Shown in pieces: positions 1 to 11,500 of a DNA stretch of 64,000 bases (within the stretch, counting starts at the first letter, position 1; the number at the start of each line of letters is the position of its first letter). This DNA is from Aurelia coerulea (taxonomy: Eukaryota > Cnidaria > Scyphozoa > Semaeostomeae > Ulmaridae): NCBI GenBank assembly GCA_039566865.1, contig CM076944.1, positions 5,416,501 to 5,480,500 of the forward strand, read 5' to 3'. The position numbers and the translations under genes are program-made. The notes below the pieces were generated by a model, which worked only from the letters and a program-made list of their open reading frames with translations, was not told the origin of the DNA and did not search any database.

Positions 1-1220
1 GAAAACAGCCTGCATTGAAATCTCTTTACACGTATTTTTCATAAGAAACTAAGAATTTTGGCCAATACTGAATTTCTAGAAATTATCACATTTTTAGTTC
101 TCAGAATTGTTCCATAACAATCTTCACGTTCACTACCTGTGCCTTCGTGAATTTTTCAGAACGTTTCTTAAAGCTTTTCCAATGTTTACATATTACCGAA
201 GTACTTCGCGAGTAGAACAGGAAACAAGTGAGAATGAACTAAAAATGTGACGAGCATTTCCTTTATTAAAATGAATGGTTTCTCAAGTTATATTTTCCAT
301 GTACTGGAGTTCCTTTATCTTTTCGTGATCCGATAGCTGAGTTTCTTATAGGCAGTTTCTTATTAAAAGATAAATACATGAACTCCATTCCATAAGAAGG
401 TTTCTTAGATTATATCTACCTGTTTTATTATTCTCAATCTATGCGATGCACGTATATATCGAGCCAGTCGGGTTTGAAACTTTCTTCGGGCATGATGTGC
501 AAACATTCTCTACTTCTCTGTACAACTTATCTCCACTTTTCCTTCCTCCCTCCTCAATCAAAGTTCGAATTAAAACAAGGAAACAAACCAACAATCAATC
601 CCTCAGCTTTCAATTTCACAAGCATAGAATGTTCTGTATTGTTTGACCCACTCTGTGCGGAAGGGATTTCCACAAGTTTTCTTAAACTTCGGCATATTTG
701 TTTACTGAATAAACTTAGCACCTGACATTTCCTTCTTCCAGTCACCGAGCTTTTTTCCCGCCAAATCTCTCAAAAAGAGCCAATCAAGTAAGAGAATCAA
801 AAGAACGCTGCCGAGGAAACTGATGAATGAGATTTACTTTGGCCAAAACAAAGAATCGCGCCATCCCAGGGGACTCGGGTGACTATTATTTTTGTGAAAA
901 ATTTTCATTTGTGGGACGTGGCTACGAAAAGTTAAGGAAATCCTCGACTTTTCTTGGAAGAGAAGGCGAAAGATCGCAGGTTTGAAAAAGGGCCTAAGGG
1001 GATGGTATTCTCATCAAAGCCTCGAATTTTAGTGTTATTTAAAAAACGATTTCTCTTGAAGAAAACGATCGATCGAAAATTGCAGTGGCAGAAAGTTCCA
1101 AAATTTACCAAACTTTGATGTAAACCAATAAAATCGGTCAAAAGTTGGATAACCGTTGTCAGCTCGAGCGATATTGGGGGAGATGTTTTCCTCGCAGCTT
1201 CCCACAGCTTCCGCCATTGA
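1..1220. other. No gene recognised
   Basis: AT-rich sequence with short open frames on both strands but no convincing protein. Motifs related to GTTTCTTA and TCTTAT recur between 40 and 410. If ATG9 continues left, this is intron; I saw no ATG9 exon here. Confidence 0.5.
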
Positions 1221-1290
1221 CGTGACGTCATGGTGCATTCTGATTGGTCGAGGCCCCAAATGTCAACAAATGCGCTGATTGGTCGAAAAC
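1221..1290. promoter_or_regulatory. CRE palindrome with two CCAAT-type boxes
   Basis: A perfect TGACGTCA palindrome at 1226-1233 is followed by two copies of GATTGGTCGA (inverted CCAAT core). This grouping is typical of animal promoters, but no gene start is visible beside it. It may be a transposon-internal or chance cluster. Confidence 0.25.
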
Positions 1291-1329
1291 GAAATTCCCC
1301 CTTGTTGTTCTGAGTAGTTATTAGCAATT

Positions 1330-1615
1330 ATAACAAAATGAATAACATTTTGGTGTGGTTAGTATTACAGCATTTTATATATTCTTATTTCGATAACCAT
1401 GTCGTTGAGGACAAACGGCTCGAAAGATCATTACAAGTTATTTTCACTTGTCCTCTTCAGCACCGTTCAGCACCTTTAGTAAGATAGATGTTTTTTCATG
1501 CACTCATACTTGTAAACGTTCTTTCGTAGATATTGTATCATCTTTTCATATTAGACTAACATGTAAGATTAGCTAAGAATATTGATGAAATTGAATTGAA
1601 TTGAATTGAATTGAA
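1330..1615 (+). repeat. Probable retroelement 3' end with (TTGAA)n tail
   Basis: Five tandem TTGAA units (1591-1615) close an AT-rich segment. TTGAA/AATTG tails recur at 16010, 48200-48245 and 55460-55487, the last right behind a decayed reverse-transcriptase C-terminus. Such short tandem tails are typical of non-LTR retrotransposon 3' ends. No coding remnant is visible here. Confidence 0.45.
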
Positions 1616-2954
1616 TATGTTGTCTTTTTGCATCCGAATTTCTTTAGTATAGTACTATTCGTACAACTCACTACAATTATCAAGAAATCTAATTTTGTAA
1701 GGATCCTGGCACACATAGTGAGCATCCTGCATCAAAACAAAGAAACTGATCCTGAAGTTAGTTTCTAAATTATGGATGGATATCTTTCTAAAAAAATAAC
1801 GCATATTTCGTACTCCAGGCTGATCCTAGAAAGAATGTGTATATTGTATCTTGAATGGCAAAGAAGTCAAACTCCTTGTGATTAAGTGCCTGAAGGCAAA
1901 TCTCCCCATAATCCTTTCTAAATCTGAAGATCACCTTTAACTAACATCTCTCATTACTTTACGCAAAAAGAAAATATTGAAAAGATTTGTGGCGAGGAAA
2001 TCCACGACGCGCAATTTGTCATAAAGGGGTATTTCAGGCTGGATCTATAAAGCCTGGAATCCGGAATCGGGATTCTGGAATCTGAAATTTTAATATTGGT
2101 AAACTAAAGTCCGTTTCAAATTAAATGTCACCTTGTTGGAGAGATGAACTGCAAAACCTTTTGTTTCAAAACAAAAACGGCTAACCAATAATCTGCGATA
2201 CCTTGGGGGCGCATGCGAACTAACCTGTTATTTTAACCAATCAGAATGGATCTTTCTATGCTCCCTCACAGCTACGAGCAGCAGCAACAACAATAACACA
2301 GATTTCCCGCTAAAATCGCCATTTCGTTTGGAGGAAAGATGAGCGGTTGGAAGGCCAGCCAGGCAGGGAAACAGTTCGTAGAGCCTTAATATCTGAAGAG
2401 TACTTGTTTCTAGGCTTCAGTTGTTTTCGTTTTTGTGGTTAGAAGGCCGTGGCCAAGTTGTTCGATCGTTATATTCTTGCTCTTGCATTAACTTTTATGA
2501 CACAGTTGAATAGAACCACAGGCAAAGACGAGCACAAGCAGGGGTACAGTACACTCATTCTTTGTAAGAAACTGAGGTCCGGGGGTAGGAAGTTTCGTAA
2601 ATTATAGGACTCATGTAGCCAAAAGTTTCTAACGAATTTCTTACATATTTTGAAACCGGAAGTGTAGAGTTAATCTGTTTTTGTCAGTAGGGCGTCAAAT
2701 TACTTGCTAACATCCCAAAACCAGTAATCACATAATTGACACTCGAACAATGTCAAAACATTTGTTATTAGTATCAAAACAATCCTTAGGCCACCACTTC
2801 CTGATGTTTTTCAAAGAAATTTGCGCCGATGTGAAAATATGAGCAGCACCGACAACTATTTTAGCCTAAGCCTACTACGCTTGCGCAGACAAGGTACGGT
2901 ACCAGACCTCATTAGCCCGGCCGAAGTTGGCACTCAACTCATCTCTCCAACAAC

Positions 2955-3047
2955 ACCTGAGATTTGCGATAACGCAAAATTCCTTTGCAAAACATTTCCA
3001 TTGTTATTATTCGCTGGCATTTGCAGGTTTCAACTAATTTGAGACAT
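2955..3047. mobile_element. Short hairpin MITE, partial copy
   Basis: Shares GAGATTTGCGA(T/A)AACGCAAAAT and an AATTTGAGAC end with fuller copies at 15331-15450 and 31777-31899. A further isolated terminus (TTTCAAATTAAATGTCACC) lies at 2115-2133. Confidence 0.55.
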
Positions 3048-3270
3048 ACCATACTATACACCATCCATTACCGTGTGAGTCTTTAAGTTTGTTTAGATAT
3101 TCAAAGGCCTGCAGTTTTTCAACGGTTCGCCCGATTGACGTGTCAACTTTGATGCAAAAATTTGTTCATCAAAATTGGCTAGGCGAATTCATCGACATTT
3201 TTATCTCAGGACATCTGAAAATAGGTAAAAAATCTTTGATATAATTTGCTGAACACTTGGCGCCACATCC

Positions 3271-3795
3271 AGCATAGGCTCCAAATCTTTAACTCAGCGT
3301 AAAAAGGTGGGTGTAAAATTCAATGACCTATTTCTTCTGATTGAATGGCTTGAAAGAAACTTTAGACACTTATCTAAAATTCTACCGTTGGACTTTCCAG
3401 AAATTTTGAATATTTGTCGAAATTACAGCGTATCTTACATTTCAACTCATTTGAGGATGGGACGTCATCAAATTTCTAAATCATAAACCAGATGAGTGAC
3501 GGACTTTTGCTTGATACCATATTGTAGGCATTCATAAACTATCGTTTTCTTCGAAATTACTTCATGTTGCGTCAAACAGTTTAGAAATTACGATTGCTTC
3601 GAGCTTTTTTGAAAATTTTTCTTGAATTCTTGAAAAAGAAGAAAAGCACTCTAATTCTGAAAATATTGAAGATTTCAGAAAAGTCCAACGGTAGAATTAC
3701 AGATAAATAGCTAAAGTTTCATTGAAGTCATTCAGTTCAAAGAAATAGGTCACTCAATTTTACACCAGCCTATTTAAAGATTTGGAACCTATGCT
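3271..3795. mobile_element. Foldback element, 525 bp
   Basis: Inverted arms of about 150 bases: the left arm begins AGCATAGGCTCCAAATCTTT and the right arm ends AAAGATTTGGAACCTATGCT. Both arms carry GACCTATTTCTT and a CTACCGTTGGACTTT block in opposite orientation. No coding capacity. A diverged relative lies at 38030-38290. Confidence 0.75.
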
Positions 3796-4216
3796 GCCAC
3801 ATCGTACATCTGACAAATAAGCACCATCCTCTTTCTTATTGCTTAGACGTCTTGGTGCGTACAACAACGAGTATATGCGGCAAGGTTTATAAAATGTGGA
3901 GAGGTGTCTTGTTGTTTTCTCCCAGTTCTTTGTATTGTCTGTCTTTGCTGACAGAAAAACTTCGAAGAAAGATGTTAAGTCTGATTTGAAAATAAAAGAA
4001 GAGCATTTTCAAAAAACCACTTCTAACTTGAGGACGACACAACCGATCTGCGCGGTTAAATTTCATATCTTTGTTGCACATCAAGCCCGTAGGAAGCGAG
4101 TTCCAGGGGAGGATGTGAGGATGCAATCATCCTCAATTGTGGCTAGAACAACGACCTTTTGTTGAAACAGAATAGAAATGAACAACATTTTCTAACTGAA
4201 ACAATAGTTGCGCCAC

Positions 4217-4246
4217 AAATATTTGGCAAAGTGTCTGCCACTGCAC
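4217..4246. mobile_element. Solo end of hAT-like MITE
   Basis: CAAAGTGTCTGCCACTGC matches, inverted, the left terminus of the hAT-like element at 6736-6893. Only this end is visible. Confidence 0.5.
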
Positions 4247-4349
4247 TGACCATGAATAAGGCACATCTCATGAATGAAATAGATTCCAGCGACCTGAATT
4301 CGGGTTTAGATATAGCCGGCAATTTTCACTAAGTTTAGGCACATCTTTA

Positions 4350-4514
4350 CCCCCGCTTTACCCTGGGTGCCAGAGCCTCAAAATTAGAAAGAAATTGAAA
4401 ATTTGGAAAAGGAAGAGAGAAGGAAGAAAGGAGGCTTTCTTCCTTCTTTCTTCCCTTCTTTACTTTTTTTCATTCTTTTTATTTTATTATTTTTTGGCTC
4501 TGGTACCCAGGGTA
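4350..4514. mobile_element. 165-bp hairpin insertion with 11-base duplication
   Basis: Flanked by perfect direct repeats GCACATCTTTA (4339-4349 and 4515-4525). Inverted termini are TACCCTGGGTGCCAGAGCC and its complement; the left end has about nine extra bases. The centre is purine-rich then pyrimidine-rich (GAAGG/CTTCC). The uninterrupted target is present near 5068-5080. Confidence 0.75.
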
Positions 4515-5310
4515 GCACATCTTTAGGTATACACATCAAGTAAACCACAAAATAAGACAAAAAATAAAGATTAAATATAAGATAACGTTTGGATATTCAG
4601 TGAGAGGCATGGATTATGAGGTAAGACGAAAGGATTGCTGCTTCATGGGATGCTTTCAATGCACGTTATGAAGATTACGTAACAGCGTATGCGGCATTGT
4701 CGATGAATTCGATGAAAACGAAGAAAACTTTCATAAAACTGCTTCTAACTTGAGAACGATACAACTAATTTGAGTGGCTTAATTTAATATTTCTAGGGAA
4801 ACTTGAAGAACAGTTGGAATATGAAGGCTCAAAAATTTATGCAAATAAAAGAATAACTGATTGCTGGTAGCCTGCGTGCAGACTCAATGTCCACGGAAGG
4901 GAGGAGCGAGTCTGCAAACAATCCAATTGTTGGAGGCTAGGAAAGTAGTCTTGTTGTAAGGATATTTGTCTCAAAGATCATGCATGCGGAATACCTCTTG
5001 AATAAAACAGATTCCAGCGACCAGAATCCTGGTTTAGAAATGGCCCGGCAATTTTCGCCAGGTTTAGGCACATCTTTAGGTATATAAATTGAGTAAACCA
5101 CACAATAAGACATAAATAAATATGACATATAAGATGATGTTTGAATAAGCGGTGAGACGCATGGATTATGAGGTAAGACATTAGAATTGTTGCTTCATGT
5201 GATACTTTCAATGCATCTTATGAAGATTACATAACAGCGTATGGGGTATCTTCAGCCACGCGGCCACCACCCAACTGGTATGATTTCTCGTATGACTCGT
5301 ATGACTTGGT

Positions 5311-5450
5311 TTATCCGAGGAAACGTATGTGTCCCCCCGTGCAGTGGGTTAATGCTCTTGCGCAGTAGCGTTTTGGGTTGTTGGAACTCTGACGGGCGCA
5401 TGAGCATCAACCTACTGCACGGGGGGACACATACGTTTCCTCGGACGTAA
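5311..5450. mobile_element. Hairpin MITE, CCGAGGAAACGTATGTGTCC family, copy 1
   Basis: Nearly perfect 45-base arms (CCGAGGAAACGTATGTGTCC and inverse) around a loop containing GTTTTGGG. Related copies are at 9690-9780 and 10495-10600. No coding capacity. Confidence 0.8.
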
Positions 5451-5490
5451 GCCAATCATAAAGCCAACTGAATTTCCTAGCACACGTTAA

Positions 5491-5670
5491 AGGGAATATA
5501 AGCATATAAAAGTGGCTCGAGCCACTTGCTGCCACAGTCCAGCCAATCACATATCGGTATTTCCTGTTGACGTCGGTAAGTTACCCAAATATGGTGCGGC
5601 ACGTGTCACGGCCTGTTATCTTTGGATGGCTTTTTTTTTTATCAAAGGCTGATATATGCGTAGATTCCCT
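5491..5670. mobile_element. TTAA-flanked MITE family 1, 180 bp, copy A
   Basis: TTAA at 5487-5490, then AGGGAATATAAGCATATAAA with a subterminal GTGGCTCGAGCCAC palindrome; the right end is TAGATTCCCT followed by a decayed TTCA. Contains CCCAAATATGGTGCGGCACG, as does copy C at 12258-12437. The TTAA target points to the piggyBac or Kolobok superfamilies. A 128-codon open frame starting nearby runs through the element and is not a gene. Confidence 0.75.
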
Positions 5671-5950
5671 TTCAGTTTTGTCTGATATTATTTTGGACAA
5701 ATTTTCAAATGACAGCAAAGAGGCATGGAGCAAAGCCTTTCGGACGAGGCATTTTACAAAGAAAAAACATTCGGAGTTTCCCATAAACATCACCTTTTCA
5801 TGCATAAAAGGCAAAAAAATGCCACAACTTGCCGTATTCGAAACTTGCCGCAACGAAAATTCTCAAGAACTATTCTGCATGGGAGGCCCGTTTGATTGTA
5901 AGACAGCAGATCGTCAAACACAGACTTCGGTTAAAAAACCAATCAATTCT

Positions 5951-6735
5951 TAGGGGGATCTCATCTTTTGTATGGAACTGTCACCAGAACTTAGACCCTC
6001 GCACTTAACACGCCCCTTTGAATAAGAAAAGAGAAGAGAGATCCCAATAGAAGAGGCGGGGCTCAACTGAAAAGGTCACTTCGTAAGAACGGTCGAACTC
6101 TGACCCTTGACGATTTGACAAAAGGCATCGGGGAGGCAAAGGGCGTGCTAGAACAGTAAGGGTCATGGGAGGTCATTGATAAAAATTAGACCAGAAATAA
6201 CAATAGCCAGGTAGTAGTGCTGCGTATTGCGTTTTGCAATCGATAGCAGCTTATGGATGCAATGCCTTCATCTAAGGACCCCCCGAAGTCCCAAAATCAA
6301 GAAACTCCCAAAATAGCTGCTGTCGCTTGACAAATTGGTTGATATAAATGTTGCTGGACAAATTAGCTGCAAAAAGGAGAGTTATACAGCCGATTGGTCA
6401 AACCTCACATGTAAAAAGCAATCCTTGAAATATTGGTGGCTTGCTCACTAACAGACCCTTTTACATCCTAAAGAAGAGATTTGGATCGAGCGCCCAAATC
6501 TGATAAAGTTTGAGAAGGAAAACGAAACCACGACCCACGTTCTGAGTAGAAATATTGCTAGCTGTCGGCATGAAGTTGCTTCGGATCTTGGAGCATTTTT
6601 CAGACATTTGATCATCGAAGTTAGTTAGGAATGTTTCAGGGTATACACAAGGAGTTTCACTTGCCTTTATCCTTGTTTCTCGTTCTTTTCATTCATTCTA
6701 AGTTGACTTTTTCATTTGAATAGCAATGGTTGAAA
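5951..6735. other. No gene recognised
   Basis: Single-copy-looking sequence between a TTAA element and a hAT-like element; no open frame or repeat I can support. Confidence 0.4.
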
Positions 6736-6893
6736 CGGTGGCGGACACTTTGCTAAATATTGGGGGGGGGGGCGAAGCTCTTGTTTCAATTAAAAGTCAT
6801 TGTTTGTTTCTATTGCTATCGAACAAAAGATGTTTGTTCTAGCTAACATGGGGGGGTGATCGCACCCCCTCGCCCCCCAAGTGTCCGCCACTG
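6736..6893. mobile_element. hAT-like MITE, 158 bp, G-tract termini
   Basis: Termini CGGTGGCGGACACTT and AAGTGTCCGCCACTG, each followed inward by a long G (or C) run. Flanks GGTTGAAA (6728-6735) and CGTTGAAA (6894-6901) form an 8-base target duplication with one mismatch. CAGTGGCGG termini plus 8-base duplications are typical of hAT nonautonomous elements. Confidence 0.75.
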
Positions 6894-8422
6894 CGTTGAA
6901 AACAGCAAACTTCGAGTCACTAACTGGCAAAATGAAACCCTTGCATGCTCGCACTTTTGTTTGCAACTGTTACAAAACAAAATAGTTTACAATATGGAAC
7001 AACGAGAAACAAGGCCAAAAGGCAAATGAAACAAACTTGTGTATAAATTGAAACCTTTGCAACTCAATTTGAGCAAAGTTACCGTTAGTACTAGTTTTTA
7101 CACTCCTTTCATTCTGAAACTTTACCAGCTTTGGATGATGAGCACCGAAGAAGAAATGAAGGTATAATACCAAAACAACACTTACCAGCGCCGTGCACCA
7201 AAAAAATCAGGCGACCTTTTAATCATCTAGAAATATCAATAAAGAATCATTATTTAATCAGATAATCTTATCAGTCTATCTAATCAGAGGTATCAAGCCA
7301 AGAGATCGGAAAAATGCTAAAGAAATACTTGAAAAATTGCTCTGAAAGCCAAAACTATGATAGAGAGTACCCGAGGCATTTGTTGCAAACAATGATCGAA
7401 ACACACGTTAAACCCTTTTCTACCTGAGAGCTTTACAAACATTCAGATTGGAGTATGGGGTTTTAACATCGGCCCCATCCCAAGAAGGGCTTTTATCTCC
7501 ACCTTTTAAACCCTTAAAAGACCAATGGTCGATCATGATCCTTTGTGGGCTCAACGAAAAGGAAGACAAGAGAAGCTACAATCCTGGCCAAAAGAAGCTG
7601 GGACACAGGCAAATTTCAGTGTCTTCATGATGTTTCCTAAAATATCGCGGAGAAAACATACGTTTAGAGTCTCCAAATCCCCCCTCCCCCCTACTTCAAT
7701 GTTGAGAAGGTCGAATGGCGTTTGATTCAAGCAACTTTGAAAAGGGGGGGAGCGGGGGGCACGTAATTAAAGACCGAAGTAGTGCAATTTTATGATTTGT
7801 CCCAAGTATTTTGGCCAAGATTGTAGGCTAAAAGACTTTCAGATAATATGAACATCGACTTAGCGTCACAAAAGGATCGTGGTTAGTGATCTGTCTTCAA
7901 AGGGGTTCCATCTCCAAATTTCAGTCGAAACGGTGATTTTGCAGCTTTCGATGGGCAATATCACACAGACGTTTACCTGTTTTTTCGAAAATGAAAGCAT
8001 CATTTTGAAGACAAATCTTTGTACTTTACAGACGAAAAAACCAAACATTCATAGCATTTTTAACGATCATTTTTTGGTGGCTTGGGTTGAAGAAACTGCA
8101 GAAAACAATGGTGAACAATGGACACGTGCAGTGCTAGCAGATCTGTTTACAGTTTGGTGGCGGAGCCCCTTTTGAGTGTTTCAAGCCCTTAAAATGCTTA
8201 ACGGCAGCAACTTTACTATTTCGAGTGTATCAATCAACAGGCTATACGATGTACGGCGTAAGTTAAAGAAAATTTGCAATGGTAAATAGGCTTCTCCATA
8301 AATAGAACAAAGAAAACACTCAGACACGTTGTTTCTTTGGTGATCTATGGTTCACGGAACGTATGCAACTTCAATTTAATGGAATCTTTTTGGATTGTTT
8401 TGCTCTCTGCAAATGCAAGCTC
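6894..8422. other. No gene recognised
   Basis: Contains a G-run (7745-7760) and several short frames on both strands with no recognisable domain. Confidence 0.4.
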
Positions 8423-8426
8423 TTAA

Positions 8427-9263
8427 AGGGAATATAAGCATATATAAGTGGCTCCGAGCCACAAGACCTAAACTGTCAATCAAATTTAACCAATCACAAC
8501 AAGCTATCTACCATTGCACGTGATCACTTTCACTGCAGCCTGGCCTGCGCGAGGGCACGTAACGGGCGATCAGTAATGGCGGGGAAGAGTTGCTTCGATG
8601 TTTCTCTATCCACTAAGGGGCAAAAACGGACAAGAAATGGAAAGAAATATTGCCTGTTCATTGACCACCGTGATGAAGCAGACCTTGTAGCCGCAGAAGT
8701 TGATGTCCTGAAGAAATCGAAGCGCTTTGAGTCCATTTACGATACGAATGAATTGCTGAAATGGATGGGTACAGGATAAACAAGCACATCTCATTGGGCC
8801 TAAACGTATCTTCAGACAAGGGAATCTCCACTTAAGTTAGCCTGACGGAATCTATGGACAAAGGGCTAGTGTTACGGAAGAAATACTGATAAATAGTGAG
8901 CATTCAACAAAGCAGCCGAGCCGGGCCTAATATAAACACTGGATCGATCGATTGCGGCAATGGTGGCGAAAGATAAACACTCATACGATTAGGTCATTAA
9001 GACGTAAGTGGAGCTAAATTACCTTTCCTTCTCACTTCTTTTATCTCGATTCACTCGAGCAAACTACTTCAGAATCGTCGAAGTCAGGAAGAAGGAATCT
9101 TGCTTGCTGGGTAACCATGTTGGAAAGTATATCGAGAATCTCCTCGCACTACAAATTTGCAATGCAGAGCTCACTTTCACGTGCACAGTTAGAATGCAAC
9201 TGCTATGCGCATGCTCTGGTGTATCTATTTATAGAAAGCGCCTGATATATGCTTATATTCCCT
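8427..9263. mobile_element. TTAA-flanked element family 1, 837 bp, copy B
   Basis: Perfect 19-base TIRs AGGGAATATAAGCATATAT between TTAA at 8423-8426 and 9264-9267. The left subterminal part has GTGGCTCCGAGCCAC. It is over four times longer than copies A and C and holds a 67-residue open frame (8576-8779) not seen in them, so it is either a longer parent or a copy that picked up foreign DNA. Confidence 0.8.
8576..8779 (+). CDS. Unrecognised 67-residue open frame inside TTAA element
   Basis: Starts MAGKSCFDVSLSTKGQKRT and ends NELLKWMGTG-stop; highly charged, no signal peptide or membrane segment, with a KSKRFESIYDTNELL stretch. It resembles no transposase I know. It has balanced amino-acid use unlike the low-complexity frames around it. 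It could be a captured exon, an accessory frame of the transposon, or chance. Confidence 0.3.
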   Translation: MAGKSCFDVSLSTKGQKRTRNGKKYCLFIDHRDEADLVAAEVDVLKKSKRFESIYDTNELLKWMGTG

Positions 9264-9689
9264 TTAACCTTGCACAAACCCTAACATTACGATAGAGACA
9301 AGCTTTAACAAAATATTACCAAGAGAAAAACCTGGTTAACCAGTTAAGAATACCGCAAGATCACAAGGCCAGATAAGGTCAAAAGTATGGTTTCGCTTTC
9401 TTTGTCAGGCTCATTTCAGTTCTGCTATCAAGAAACCCAACGAAAACACTCAACACTCCTTAAAATTGTTCTCCACATTGGAGATATCCAATCTCAACTT
9501 ATTATTTGAACAATGACGTGTCCTTTTGAAACACCCATTCTCAGCCACAAGATGGTACAAATTGTGGTACTCGTTCTAAGATTACAATAGCCAGGCATTA
9601 TGGAAAATTTCTTGTTACGAAGATTGCTGGCCCCCTATGAGAGTTAAGAAATAGAAGGCCGCTATTGTTGGGGAGATGAGATACAGTTT

Positions 9690-9780
9690 GTCCGAGGAAA
9701 CTTATGTGTCCCCCCCCCCCATGCAGTAGGTTAATGCTCATGCGCCCGTCAGAGTTCCAACCCAAAACGCTACGCATGGG
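9690..9780. mobile_element. CCGAGGAAAC hairpin MITE, copy 2 (right arm lost)
   Basis: TCCGAGGAAACTTATGTGTC, a C-run, then ATGCTCATGCGCCCGTCAGA and CCCAAAACGCTACGCATGGG as in copy 1. Preceded by GAGATGAGATACAGTTTG, also in front of copy 3. Confidence 0.7.
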
Positions 9781-10029
9781 AGTGGGTGTCTAAATACCTA
9801 TTCCTTTATTTTTCCGCAGTCTCATGGCTAAAAGCCTCCGATTTGTTAATTTATTGGTATGATTTTAAATTTCTCCCAGATTACCGTGCTATAAGCCAAG
9901 GTGGAACTTGCCCATCAAGAAATCATTGGTCTTACGCCAGTTGCCCGAGGCTTTAACAACTTACAACATGATTTCTTGTTGCATCTGTTGTTCTCCCATG
10001 AAGCTTAAGAGGTCGCTCTTTCAGATCAG

Positions 10030-10170
10030 AATATAGGGTTGGAGTGGCAAACCACTTGATGATGCTTTTAGGGATTGAGCCCACGACCTCTTGGCTTGGG
10101 GTAAAGTCTCTTTGACCATAGGACCACCGAGGTAATTCGGTTGGAGCTGCGACTGATCTGTTCTGGCCTG
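10030..10170 (-). repeat. Possible tRNA-like SINE head
   Basis: On the minus strand GGTGGTCCTATGGTCAAAGA resembles a tRNA A box and GTGGGCTCAATCCC a B box about 35 bases on. No intact cloverleaf. Distinct from the three-copy SINE family described below. Confidence 0.35.
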
Positions 10171-10234
10171 GCATACATCTATAGCATATATTATTGAAGT
10201 CATAATCCTTCCAAGATTTTGCAATAAACAAAGA

Positions 10235-10330
10235 AGTGCCCTTTTTATTTTCCGGAAGTGCCCCTTTAGCTTAATGAAAAAAGTGCCCTTGAAGTGTCGT
10301 GCCCCCTCAAGTTTGAGATCCTTCCTACGT
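10235..10330 (-). repeat. Degenerate GGGCACTT tandem repeat
   Basis: Minus strand carries GGGGCACGACACTT, AGGGCACTTTTT, GGGGCACTTCC and AGGGCACTTC within 100 bases. No coding capacity. Confidence 0.45.
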
Positions 10331-10494
10331 CCCTGATGTAGCACTAACGATGCAGGCCAATAAATTACAAAAGGAACTTTACGCCTGTTGGGAAATTCAA
10401 CTCAAAAATCGAAATTAAAAGTATTGGCAGGTGTATTCAGTTGCTTGTAATTCAGCCTTCATTGTGCAATTGTTAGAGAGATGAGATACAGTTT

Positions 10495-10600
10495 GTCCGA
10501 GGAAACGTATGTGTCCCCCTGTGCAGTAGGTTGATGCTCATGCGCCCGTCAGAGCTCCAACCCAAAACGCTACTGTGCATGCACGGGGGGACACATATAT
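10495..10600. mobile_element. CCGAGGAAAC hairpin MITE, copy 3
   Basis: GTCCGAGGAAACGTATGTGT to the inverse CACGGGGGGACACATATA around the same internal segment as copies 1 and 2; the outer right arm is replaced by a TCTC-rich stretch. Confidence 0.7.
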
Positions 10601-11182
10601 CTCTCTTCTCTGATCTCTCCCTCATTTTGATCTGCATTCATCGTTCACGTCTTGCGTTGAATAAAGAGAGACTGGTAGCAGCAAGTCCAGCTGCTGACCC
10701 TAAAGAAGTGGATTTGTCCAGGGAATTTCACAGAGATGCAAAACCCTCACACAAACCCACAAACCTGGTTTTGAGGAAGGTTTTAATGATCTGAAGAAGG
10801 TTACAGCATCAGAAAAAAATTTGGATTATTGTGGCAAATCTTTACTAATTTGGAAGAGTTACGTAATATCTCCTTGATACGTGATGATTCATTAATCTCA
10901 TTGAAAAGATCCATCAGAAAATTGCTAGAGTTTAATATTATCATTCACTCTCAGAAACTTCTCATTTCAATAAGGTAGCTTCACAGCTCGTTTCTTCTAT
11001 TGACATTCGAAGAACAGCGATAGCTTTCAGAGGTTTTGCGACTTGCAGGACCAACATACCCATCAAACGGAGTGCAAATAAACATACGCAAATCAATCGA
11101 AGGCTCGTGAATTCTTCGCCATTTTTGCGTAAAGTTAAAATGGGGAAAGTTGAGACCTTGAAATTCAGGTTTGGAGGAAGGC

Positions 11183-11500
11183 CCGGGGGGGGGGGTCACT
11201 ACCATATGTACCAGTACGGGACGTGCCGTTTTTTGGGGTGACTTTTCTGAGGCTGAAAATAAATTTTAGGGTGTCATTTTTGGTAACATCACAAATGAAC
11301 ATAAACTTTAGGGTGTCATTTTGGAAGAAAACGCTTCAGGGTTTTTAATTTGATCTAATTTCACATACTTGGTTAGAATTTCGAATTTTGGTCACAATTT
11401 TAGGGTATCTATTTTGAATGGCCCATAAATTTTGGGGCATGGTTTTTGAAAAATTCATAAATTTTAGGGTTTGGATTTACAGTTCAAAATGGCGCACCCC
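11183..11500. repeat. G-tract-headed degenerate tandem repeat
   Basis: Begins with a 12-G run, then repeats of roughly 35-40 bases built around AATTTTAGGGTGTCATTTTT and relatives, ending near GCGCACCCCCGTC. Architecture resembles the G-tract hAT-like elements at 17075 and 30724, but no target duplication was found. Confidence 0.5.

Larger units (their letters stand above)
3866..5240. repeat. Degenerate tandem duplication
   Basis: A block containing CTTCTAACTTGAG(G/A)ACGA (4019 and 4741), AGATTCCAGCGACC (4279 and 5007) and TGGATTATGAGGTAAGAC (4609 and 5162) is present twice, and its AACAGCGTATG(C/G)GG edge recurs near 3866, 4680 and 5230. One copy carries an inserted hairpin at 4350-4514; the other shows the empty site. 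Confidence 0.7.

Noticed and set aside
5567..5953. 128-residue plus-strand open frame
   Set aside because: It begins inside a TTAA MITE and has no domain; copy C of the MITE has a related but shorter frame, so the reading is a transposon artefact.
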